From UBA7067 sp051880615 (lineage in GTDB: Bacteria > Bacillota > Clostridia > Oscillospirales > Acutalibacteraceae), in contig JBJEOH010000028.1 of assembly GCA_051880615.1 (NCBI GenBank), positions 68,528-132,527 on the forward strand: DNA of 64,000 nucleotides, read 5' to 3'. The position numbers and the translations under genes are program-made. The notes below the pieces were generated by a model that was not told the origin of the DNA, did not search any database, and saw only the letters and a list, made by a program, of their open reading frames with translations. Positions 17,821 through 25,006 of this stretch are shown one piece after another (positions within the stretch are counted from its first letter, which is position 1; each line of letters starts with the position of its first letter).

Positions 17821-18252
17821 TTATGCGTTGGCGTTTTCATTGTCGATAAGGGCAAATGAAAACTCTGCGCTTACGCACAGCTTGCCGTCAACATAGCCCT
17901 TTGCGCTAACAAAGTGGAAAGCTCCGCGGCTTTTTGTAAGTGTGCAGACAGATTCAAGAGTGTCGCCGGGGCGAACTGTGTTTTTGAACTTTACATTGTC
18001 CATTTTTGTGAAAAACGGTGTTTTGCCCTTTGCCTTTTCACCGAGAAGAACACAGCTTGCCTGCGCCATCATCTCGCACAGGATAACACCCGGAACAACA
18101 GGGTTGCCCGGAAAGTGACCCTTTAAAAAGAACTCGTCACCCTTTATTGTGATTTTGCCCTTTGAGGTAACCTCGTCCACAACCTCTGCCTCTTCAACGA
18201 GCAGCATATTGTCGCGGTGGGGGATTATCTTTTTGATTTCTTCCTGGTTCAT
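17821..18252 (-). CDS. fabZ: 3-hydroxyacyl-ACP dehydratase FabZ
   Basis: Dehydrates 3-hydroxyacyl-ACP in each elongation cycle. The hot-dog fold protein of 143 residues has IIPHRDNMLLVE at the N-terminus and the catalytic segment GHFPGNPVVPGVILCEMMAQ, with His about 46 and Glu about 60. The frame could open at GTG 18264, but AGGAG is only about 3 nt from it; ATG 18252 gives the conserved N-terminus though its spacing (15 nt) is long. It lies between accB and accC. Confidence 0.94.
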   Translation of the reverse strand: MNQEEIKKIIPHRDNMLLVEEAEVVDEVTSKGKITIKGDEFFLKGHFPGNPVVPGVILCEMMAQASCVLLGEKAKGKTPFFTKMDNVKFKNTVRPGDTLESVCTLTKSRGAFHFVSAKGYVDGKLCVSAEFSFALIDNENANA

Positions 18253-18303
18253 AATTATGACCACAAACTCCTTTCACAAAACCGTTTTGGGAAATGCCCT
18301 CTC

Positions 18304-18786
18304 TTACTTAATCTTGAACAGCGGCTGACCGTACTCTACAATATCGCCGTTGCTTACGCAAACCTCGGCGATTGTGCCGCTTTCGGTAGACGGGATTTCA
18401 TTCATAAGCTTCATAGCCTCAATAATGCATACTATGTCGCCGTTTTTAACGGTCTGACCTACGCTTACATAAGCGTCTGCCTCAGGTGACGGAGAGGTGT
18501 AGAAAACGCCCACCATAGGCGAGGTTATAACGCGGTAATTGTCCTCAGCAGGCTTTGTTTCAGCCGGTGCTGCTGCCGGAGTCGGTTCAACTGCCGCTAC
18601 AGCCTGCGGTGCCGGTGCTGCTGCCTGAGGGATAACGCTCTGAAGTGCCGGGGCAACGGTGATTTCCTTCTTGCTTTCTTTGTTCAGAACAAGCTTTTCT
18701 CCGTTTTCTCCCTTTATTTCAAGGTTTGTCAGACTTGAGTTGTCAAGTGTATTGATAAGTTCTTTTATTTCTTCAATAGTGTACAT
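18304..18786 (-). CDS. accB: Biotin carboxyl carrier protein of acetyl-CoA carboxylase
   Basis: Carries biotin between AccC and the AccAD transferase. The 160-residue protein has an N-terminal helical part, an Ala/Pro/Glu-rich flexible linker (about 45-82) and a C-terminal biotinyl domain with EAMKLMNE; the biotinylated Lys is about residue 126. MVGVFYTSPSPEA is the typical domain start. AAAGGA is 9 nt before ATG 18786, so the TTG six bases upstream is not used here. Confidence 0.95.
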   Translation of the reverse strand: MYTIEEIKELINTLDNSSLTNLEIKGENGEKLVLNKESKKEITVAPALQSVIPQAAAPAPQAVAAVEPTPAAAPAETKPAEDNYRVITSPMVGVFYTSPSPEADAYVSVGQTVKNGDIVCIIEAMKLMNEIPSTESGTIAEVCVSNGDIVEYGQPLFKIK

Positions 18787-18825
18787 TAGCAAATATCCTT
18801 TCTGCTAAAAATGTAAAGCTTAAAA

Positions 18826-20058
18826 TCAGTCGTTGACTTTTCTGAAAACAACCACTGCGTTGTGACCGCCAAAGCCGAGTGTTGATGATGCAGACACATC
18901 AAGGTGCTGCTTAACGGCTGTGTTCGGGCAGTAGTTTAAGTCGCAAAGCTCGTCAGGCTCTTCAAGATGGATTGTAGGCGGAACGATGTCATTTTGTAAA
19001 GCGAGAACGGCAGCTATAGCTTCAACGCCGCCTGTTGCACCCAGCATATGACCTGTCATTGATTTTGTGGAGCTTATAAGTGCGTCATAAGCCTTGTCGC
19101 CGAGAGCCATTTTTATAGCCTTTGTTTCGCCCTTGTCGTTTGGCGGTGTGCTTGTGCCGTGAGCGTTGATGTAAAGCTTTTCGTCGTCCTTAAGGCCTGC
19201 CTCCTCAAAAGCAATTTCAAATGCTCTTGCGCTGCCGTGAGCCTCAGGGTCCGGAGCTGTTACATGGTGTGCGTCACAGGTGTTGCCGTAGCCGACAAAC
19301 TCTGCGTATATTTTTGCGCCTCTTGCCTTTGCGTGTTCATACTCTTCAAGAACAAGCATACCTGCGCCTTCGCCGAGAACAAAGCCGTCACGGTTCTTGT
19401 CAAAGGGGATTGAAGCTCTGTTCGGGTCGTCACTGAGAGTGAGTGCCTTACAGTTTGCAAAGCCTGCAACGGTGAGCGGTGTAACTGCCGCCTCGCTGCC
19501 GCCTGCGATTATAGCGTCTGCAAGACCGTATTTGATAGCGTGGAATGCCTCGCCCAGCTCGTGAGTACCTGTTGAACAGGCTGTAACTATCGGCAGGCAA
19601 ACGCCCTTTGCGTTAAAACGGATTGCAACCTGTCCTGCGGCAATGTTTGCAATCATCATCGGGATAAAGTGCGGTGAAACCTTCTTTGCTCCGCCGCTGT
19701 AGAAGCCGACGCTGTTGTTGTAGAAGGTCTGCATTCCGCCGATGCCCGAGCCTACATATACACCGAAACGGTCCTCGTCAACCTTGCCGAGAATTCCGCT
19801 GTCGTCAACCGCCTGCTGTGCGGCTGCAAGAGCATACTGAACATAGAGGTCGGTTTTTCTCAGCTCTCTTTTCTCAATATATTTGAGAGGGTCAAAATCC
19901 TTAACCTCGGCGGCGACCTTTGCCTTGCACTCTGTGGCGTCGAAGGATTTTATATAATCAATTCCGCAAACGCCGTTTATCAAATTGTTCCATGTGGTTT
20001 CAACATCGTTTCCGACGGGTGTGATAGCACCCAGACCGGTTACTACTACTCTTCTCAT
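18826..20058 (-). CDS. fabF: 3-oxoacyl-ACP synthase II (KAS II)
   Basis: Elongating condensing enzyme of fatty acid synthesis. The 410-residue protein has the Cys-His-His triad: Cys about 161 in TACSTGTHE, His in NAHGTSTPPND and His in KSMTGHMLGATG, ending with the GFGGHN motif. It starts MRRVVVTGLGAITPVGND. AGGAG is 8 nt upstream of ATG 20058, while an in-frame GTG three codons earlier overlaps that site. It follows fabG in the operon. Confidence 0.97.
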   Translation of the reverse strand: MRRVVVTGLGAITPVGNDVETTWNNLINGVCGIDYIKSFDATECKAKVAAEVKDFDPLKYIEKRELRKTDLYVQYALAAAQQAVDDSGILGKVDEDRFGVYVGSGIGGMQTFYNNSVGFYSGGAKKVSPHFIPMMIANIAAGQVAIRFNAKGVCLPIVTACSTGTHELGEAFHAIKYGLADAIIAGGSEAAVTPLTVAGFANCKALTLSDDPNRASIPFDKNRDGFVLGEGAGMLVLEEYEHAKARGAKIYAEFVGYGNTCDAHHVTAPDPEAHGSARAFEIAFEEAGLKDDEKLYINAHGTSTPPNDKGETKAIKMALGDKAYDALISSTKSMTGHMLGATGGVEAIAAVLALQNDIVPPTIHLEEPDELCDLNYCPNTAVKQHLDVSASSTLGFGGHNAVVVFRKVND

Positions 20059-20094
20059 GGAATTCACTCCTTTATTTGAAATAAAATACTGAAA

Positions 20095-20838
20095 TTACAT
20101 TGCCAGACCGCCGTCAACACGGATAACCTCACCTGTGATGTATGATGCCTCGTCGGATGCAAGGAACGCAACCGCATTTGCAACATCTTCGGTAGAGCCG
20201 ATGTGCTTTGCCGGAATCTGAGCTTTCATAGCATCCTTAACCTTTTCGGAAAGAACGCTTGTCATATCTGTTGCGATAAAGCCGGGTGCTACTGCGTTTA
20301 CGGTAACGCCTCTTGCGGCAAGCTCCTTTGCAACGGACTTTGTAAGTCCGATGATGCCTGCTTTTGAAGCGGAATAGTTTGCCTGTCCTGCATTTCCGCC
20401 GAGTCCTACGATAGATGAGGTGCTGATAATTCTGCCGTAGCGCTTCTTCATAAAGTGCTTGTAGGTGTGCTTTATCATATTAAAGGTACCCTTGAGGTTT
20501 ACATTGATTACTGCGTCAAAGTCCTTCTCCTCCATATTAAGAACAAGCTTGTCCCTTGTGATGCCGGCATTGTTGACGAGAATATCAATTCCGCCGAACT
20601 CCTCAAGAACTTTTTCAACAACCTGTCCGGAAGCCTCGTAATTCGATACATCGCAGAAATACTGCTCAACCTTTGTGCCGTATTTTTCAAGCTGTTCCTT
20701 TGCGCTGATGCCTTCGCTTTCGTCGCCTACATAAAGAATTGCTATGTTTGCGCCGCCCTGTGCGAGCTTTTCTGCAATCGCAAGACCGATTCCTCTTGAA
20801 CCGCCTGTGATAACCGCAGTTTTATTTTCAAATCTCAT
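20095..20838 (-). CDS. fabG: 3-oxoacyl-ACP reductase FabG
   Basis: NADPH-dependent SDR enzyme reducing 3-oxoacyl-ACP. The 247-residue product has the cofactor motif TGGSRGIGLAIAEK, NNAGITRD, the catalytic Ser in STSSIVG and the Tyr/Lys pair in NYSASKAG. The end SYITGEVIRVDGGLAM is diagnostic of FabG. ATG 20838 is preferred because AAGGA lies 9 nt upstream; upstream GTG and ATG codons overlap it. Confidence 0.96.
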   Translation of the reverse strand: MRFENKTAVITGGSRGIGLAIAEKLAQGGANIAILYVGDESEGISAKEQLEKYGTKVEQYFCDVSNYEASGQVVEKVLEEFGGIDILVNNAGITRDKLVLNMEEKDFDAVINVNLKGTFNMIKHTYKHFMKKRYGRIISTSSIVGLGGNAGQANYSASKAGIIGLTKSVAKELAARGVTVNAVAPGFIATDMTSVLSEKVKDAMKAQIPAKHIGSTEDVANAVAFLASDEASYITGEVIRVDGGLAM

Positions 20839-20873
20839 TGTGTTCATTCCTTTCACTTGTGTCTGCCCGTAAA

Positions 20874-21785
20874 TCAGAGCAGCTCTGCCTTGATTATATC
20901 CAAGTCCTCTTTATTTTCAAGCTTAAATGCCTTAAGCTCAGGATTAATTTTCTTTACAAGTCCTGTCAGTGTTTTGCCCGGACCGCACTCGATAAAGGTG
21001 TCAACGCCCTGTGCGGCGAGATTCTCGACAGTTTTTTGCCAGAGAACGGGGTTTTTGACCTGTCTTGTGATAAGGTCCTTGTAGTCGCCCTCATACGGCT
21101 GTGCTGTTGCGTTTGCATAAACGGGAATTTGAGGAGTCTTAAGCTCCTTGCCGTCAAGATACTCGGCAAGACCCTTTGACGCAGACTCCATAAACGGTGA
21201 GTGGAATGCTCCGCTTACGGCAAGAGCAACTGCCTTGCCCTTCTGCATTTTTACTGCGGCGCAAAGTGCGTCGAGGTTGTCCTCCTCTGTCGCAACAACC
21301 GTCTGTGCAGGGCTGTTGTAGTTTACGGGCCATGTGTTTTCAAAGCCCTTGCAGATTTCCTCAACCTTTTCGGGTGTCAGCTTTAAAACAGCCGCCATTG
21401 CGCCCTTGTTTTCCTGTGCCGCGTCGTTCATAAGCTCGGCTCTTTTGCAGACAAGGCTGAAAGCCTCACTGTCGCTCATAATTCCGCCGAAAGCCAGTGC
21501 TGCGATTTCGCCGAGCGAAAAGCCTGCTACGAAGTCTGCCTTGATTCCTGCCTCTTTTGCAGCCATAGCGGCGGCAAGGTCAACGGCAAAAACACACGGC
21601 TGAGTGTTGATTGTTACGGAAAGCTCCTCCTTAGTGCCGTCAAAGCACTGTGAGGAGGTGTTCGGGCGGATTGAGTCCGCTATGTCAAATACCGCCTTTG
21701 CAGCGGCTGAGCAGTCGCAAAGCTCTTTGCCCATTCCGGGATACTGTGCACCCTGACCTGACAAAACAAATGCTATTTTACCCAT
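20874..21785 (-). CDS. fabD: Malonyl-CoA:ACP transacylase FabD
   Basis: Loads malonyl groups onto acyl carrier protein. The 303-residue protein starts GKIAFVLSGQGAQYPGMGKEL and has the catalytic Ser in GFSLGEIAAL and His in GAFHSPFM; GQGAQ and PVYANATAQPY also fit. The nucleophile elbow reads GFSLG rather than the common GHSLG; the reading was checked on the DNA. Its ATG overlaps the fabK end by 13 nt, which suggests translational coupling. Confidence 0.94.
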   Translation of the reverse strand: MGKIAFVLSGQGAQYPGMGKELCDCSAAAKAVFDIADSIRPNTSSQCFDGTKEELSVTINTQPCVFAVDLAAAMAAKEAGIKADFVAGFSLGEIAALAFGGIMSDSEAFSLVCKRAELMNDAAQENKGAMAAVLKLTPEKVEEICKGFENTWPVNYNSPAQTVVATEEDNLDALCAAVKMQKGKAVALAVSGAFHSPFMESASKGLAEYLDGKELKTPQIPVYANATAQPYEGDYKDLITRQVKNPVLWQKTVENLAAQGVDTFIECGPGKTLTGLVKKINPELKAFKLENKEDLDIIKAELL

Positions 21786-22723
21786 TTCATAGCACCGCCT
21801 AACACTTCTTCAGCCTGCGCAAACATCTCTTCGATGATTTCCTGTGCGCTTTGCTCCTTTTTAACCATAGAGGCAACCTGACCTGCGATAACGCAGCCGT
21901 TCTTTACATCTCCGCCTCTTGCGGCTGCACGAAGAACGCCCAGACCGAGCTTTTCAAGCTCCTCGTCGGATACCTCGCTGCTGTTGTATTCTTTCTTTAA
22001 GTACTCTCTTGTAAATGTATTCTTAATTGAACGAACAGGATGACCGAGTCTTTTACCTGTAAGTACAGTGTCGATATCCTTTGCCTTAAGTACCTTGTCC
22101 TTGTATTCCTGTGAGATTGTGCATTCGTTTGCAACAAGGAAGCGTGTGCCGACCTGCACACCCTGTGCGCCGAGCATAAACGAAGCGGCAAGCTGTCTGC
22201 CGTCTGCAATGCCGCCTGCTGCGATAACAGGAATTGAAACAGCGTCAACAACCTGCGGAACAAGAGCCATAGTGGTAAGGTCGCCTACATGACCGCCTGA
22301 CTCGCCGCCCTCAGCGATAACTGCGAAAGCACCGTTTCTTTCGGCAAGCTTTGCCAAAGCAGTGGACGGAACAACAGGGATAACCTTAATTCCTGCCTCA
22401 AGCCACTTGCTCATATATTTGCCGGGGTTACCTGCGCCTGTTGTAATAACCTCGATTTTCTCCTCGGCTACAACCTGTGCAACCTCCTCAACAAACGGGC
22501 TCATAAGCATTACATTTACGCCGAACGGCTTGTCCGTAAGCTCTCTTGCTTTTTTGATTTCTGCGCGGAGCTGTTCGCCGTTTGAGTTCATTCCTGCAAT
22601 AAGACCAAGGCCGCCTGCATTGCTCACTGCCGAGGCAAGGCTTGCGTCGGCAACCCAAGCCATACCGCCCTGAAAAATCGGGTATTTGATACCGAGTTGT
22701 TCATTAATTGGTGTTGAAATCAT
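21773..22723 (-). CDS. fabK: Enoyl-ACP reductase II FabK
   Basis: FMN-dependent enoyl-ACP reductase completing each elongation cycle. The 316-residue TIM barrel of the nitronate-monooxygenase-like family has YPIFQGGMAWVADASLASAV, SNAGGLGLIAG, EGGESGGHVGD and PVIAAGGIADGRQLAA. These and the location inside a fab cluster identify FabK rather than FabI. Family knowledge: FabK enzymes are insensitive to triclosan. No FabI is visible in the window. Confidence 0.94.
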   Translation of the reverse strand: MISTPINEQLGIKYPIFQGGMAWVADASLASAVSNAGGLGLIAGMNSNGEQLRAEIKKARELTDKPFGVNVMLMSPFVEEVAQVVAEEKIEVITTGAGNPGKYMSKWLEAGIKVIPVVPSTALAKLAERNGAFAVIAEGGESGGHVGDLTTMALVPQVVDAVSIPVIAAGGIADGRQLAASFMLGAQGVQVGTRFLVANECTISQEYKDKVLKAKDIDTVLTGKRLGHPVRSIKNTFTREYLKKEYNSSEVSDEELEKLGLGVLRAAARGGDVKNGCVIAGQVASMVKKEQSAQEIIEEMFAQAEEVLGGAMKWVK

Positions 22724-22741
22724 ACTCTTATTTTCCTTTCC

Positions 22742-23701
22742 TTATTTATCCCACTGAATTACACAGCTGCCTGTTGTAAGACCGGAACCGAAAGCGCACA
22801 TACAAATGTAATCGCCCTTTTTGAGCTTGCCTGCTTTATTTATCTCATCAAGCGCAATCGGAATACTGCCTGCTGAGGTGTTGCCGTATTCGCTCAGATT
22901 TACAACATAGTTCTCACGCGGAATTTCAAGCTTTGCCGCAGCGGCCTCAATTATTCTGATATTTGCCTGATGAGGTATCATATGGTTAATTTCGCTCTGC
23001 TCAAGACCTGCCGCCTTTATAACCTTGCGAATTCCTCTTATCATATTGGTAACTGCAAACTTATAAACTTCCTGCCCTACCATATGAAGCACCGGCTTTT
23101 CAGCCTCGTGCTTGTCAAACGGAGAGGTAAGCTCGCCTCTGGGAGCATATAAAACTTCTGCGTTGCCGCTTGCGGTGATGTGTATTGACTTAAGTCCGTC
23201 ACCCTCGCCGAGTACAACGGCTCCGCCGCCGTCGCCAAACAAAACGCAGGTTGAACGGTCTGTCCAGTCGATCATATTTGAAAGGTTATCAAAGGCGATA
23301 ATCAGAGCGTGCTTTGCCTTGCCTCTTGCAAAGAAGCCGTCGGCTACATCCAAAGCGTACATAAAGCCCGAGCAAGCCGCGTTTAAATCGAAGGCAGGGC
23401 AGGTGGCGCCGATTTCCTTCTGAATAACGCAAGCCTCAGACGGGGTAATATACATACCCTTCATTGTTGCGCATATAATAAGGTCAAGCTCCTTTGCTGT
23501 GATTCCTGCGTCGTCAAGAGCCTGCTTGGCAGCGTTTACGCAAAGGTCGGTCATTGTTTCGGTTGTGATTATTCTTCTGTTGTGAATACCTGTTCTTGTT
23601 CTGATCCACTCGTCGTTGGTTTCAACCATGGTTGAAAGCTTGTTGTTAGACACGACATATTCCGGCACAGCTCGCCCGGTGCCTAAAATACTGAAACTCA
23701 T
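22742..23701 (-). CDS. fabH: 3-oxoacyl-ACP synthase III (KAS III)
   Basis: Initiates fatty acid synthesis by condensing acetyl-CoA (or a branched starter) with malonyl-ACP. The 319-residue protein has the Cys-His-Asn triad: C110 in NAACSGFMY, His in HMIPHQANIRI and Asn in YGNTSAGS. It starts MSFSILGTGRAVPEYVVSN. Its ATG overlaps the stop of the MarR regulator (ATGA). In many Firmicutes acpP follows fabH, but here fabK follows after 18 nt. Confidence 0.96.
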   Translation of the reverse strand: MSFSILGTGRAVPEYVVSNNKLSTMVETNDEWIRTRTGIHNRRIITTETMTDLCVNAAKQALDDAGITAKELDLIICATMKGMYITPSEACVIQKEIGATCPAFDLNAACSGFMYALDVADGFFARGKAKHALIIAFDNLSNMIDWTDRSTCVLFGDGGGAVVLGEGDGLKSIHITASGNAEVLYAPRGELTSPFDKHEAEKPVLHMVGQEVYKFAVTNMIRGIRKVIKAAGLEQSEINHMIPHQANIRIIEAAAAKLEIPRENYVVNLSEYGNTSAGSIPIALDEINKAGKLKKGDYICMCAFGSGLTTGSCVIQWDK

Positions 23702-24171
23702 GATTTAAATTCCTCCATTTTTTTTAGCCTTGAGTTCAAAAAGATATTTATTCTTTCAATACAGTTTACCAGAAGATTTTTTTCACTTTCGCTCATATTG
23801 CTCGAAATAGTTTTAGCCATATTGCGGTGAAAGCGCTTGTGTATTCTGTCGGCATGCTTGCCGTCGTCGGTCAGCTGCACGAACACCTGCCTGCCGTCGG
23901 CTATGCTTTTTTTCCTGATTACATACCCCTTTTTCTCAAGCTTGTTCACCATTGCGGTTACAGACGCCGGGGTTATCATCAATTCAGACGCTATCTCTCC
24001 GATTGTCTTGCCCACAAGAGGGTTTTTGTTGATTGCTTCAATAAAATTAAGCTCGCAGATGGAAAGGTTCAGCCGCTTTGACTTTGCAAGCATTGACTGC
24101 TCAACCCTCGAAAAAAGCACATAGCTTTTGCTCATAGCGTCGCTCAATCTGTCGGAAAAGGAATCCTCCAT
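23698..24171 (-). CDS. fabT: MarR-family regulator of fatty acid synthesis (FabT-like)
   Basis: Winged-helix transcription factor of 157 residues and first gene of the fab operon. The central helix-turn-helix and wing are visible (IGEIASELMITPASVTAMVN, LEKKGYVIRKKSIADGR). In streptococci and lactococci FabT in this same position represses the fab genes, with acyl-ACP as corepressor; assignment here is by position and family. GGAG stands well placed before ATG 24171. A near-palindrome lies between its promoter and its start, suggesting autoregulation. Confidence 0.82.
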   Translation of the reverse strand: MEDSFSDRLSDAMSKSYVLFSRVEQSMLAKSKRLNLSICELNFIEAINKNPLVGKTIGEIASELMITPASVTAMVNKLEKKGYVIRKKSIADGRQVFVQLTDDGKHADRIHKRFHRNMAKTISSNMSESEKNLLVNCIERINIFLNSRLKKMEEFKS

Positions 24172-24193
24172 TCATCAAGCTCCTTTAAAAAAA

Positions 24194-24210
24194 TTAGTTA
24201 AATAACCTAA
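24194..24210 (-). promoter_or_regulatory. Candidate FabT/MarR operator
   Basis: Near-palindrome TTAGTTAAATAACCTAA (plus strand) directly downstream of the -10 box and overlapping the expected start of transcription. The outer TTAG/CTAA arms are symmetric. This is a typical place for a MarR-type repressor; binding is inferred. Confidence 0.5.
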
Positions 24211-24213
24211 ATA

Positions 24214-24242
24214 ATTTTATTCCTCATTTGACTGTTTGTCAA
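24214..24242 (-). promoter_or_regulatory. Promoter of the fab/acc operon
   Basis: Minus strand TTGACA (24237-24242), 17-bp spacer and TAAAAT (24214-24219), about 40 nt before the regulator start. Confidence 0.8.
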
Positions 24243-24395
24243 GGTAAAGTGTTGTCTTGGGCGGTATTTTGGCAATATTCACAGTAATGTTTCAGACGAC
24301 AGGAAATATATACATTTTATGATAGCAAAAAGAATAACCGATTTTTTTATTCTTCTATAATATCCTATAAATACCGCGCAAAACAGTGAAAGCTG

Positions 24396-24713
24396 TCAGC
24401 TGCAATAATCCTCAAGCAAGCGTTTGAGTTCTCGCTCGTTTGCGGCATAAACCCCTATCTGAAGCTGCTGTTTGTCAAAATCCGGCAAGGAATCAATTTC
24501 GGTGTCGGTTATGTTAATTGGAATTTCATCGCCGTTTCTGAACACTGCTACCTTTCCCCGAAAATTCTTGATTATATATCCGTTTGCACTGTTTGGCGCA
24601 GTTTCGGCAGCTTGCTCCTGCTGCACTGTATCAGGCGTAAGTGCTGAAATAGTACCGACAAGGACAAGAAAGGATAGGGTCATTACAAGGCAAAAAATTA
24701 ATCGTCTGCTCAT
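24396..24713 (-). CDS. Small exported or membrane-anchored protein, BofC C-terminal-like
   Basis: 105-residue protein with an N-terminal hydrophobic segment (about 5-25, signal peptide or anchor) and an extracytoplasmic rest. The segment YIIKNFRGKVAVFRNGDE, followed by ITDTEIDSLPDFDKQQL and a C-terminal LLEDYCS, resembles small clostridial proteins with a BofC C-terminal-like domain. BofC controls sigma-K activation in Bacillus spores, but that function should not be assumed here. It is monocistronic and divergent from the PBP gene. Confidence 0.5.
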   Translation of the reverse strand: MSRRLIFCLVMTLSFLVLVGTISALTPDTVQQEQAAETAPNSANGYIIKNFRGKVAVFRNGDEIPINITDTEIDSLPDFDKQQLQIGVYAANERELKRLLEDYCS

Positions 24714-24871
24714 TAAAACACATCCTTATAATTATAGATATATTTATTGTTTATGCTTTTTTAAGGATTATGCCTGCAAAAAACGGGCGAAAATAATTTG
24801 TATGAGGGGAGAGGATTTTATTAAAAAACAGTAAATAATCAAAGAAATAAGAAAAATGTTTAAAAAAAGCA

Positions 24872-24948
24872 TTTCATTTTTTTTGAATTAATGTTATAAT
24901 TCAAAATAGGTTTGTGTACTCAAATGGAGATAGCCGTGTATTACGGCT
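24872..24948 (+). promoter_or_regulatory. Promoter and 5' hairpin of the class A PBP gene
   Basis: A perfect TATAAT (24895-24900) lies 17 bp from a weak TTTCAT (24872-24877). The transcript leader carries a 6-bp hairpin, AGCCGT (24932-24937) with ACGGCT (24943-24948). Confidence 0.5.
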
Positions 24949-25006
24949 GAGAACAAATAGATTTTATGAAATGCGGATTTTTTAAAATAACAAGGAGGTA
25001 AAACTT

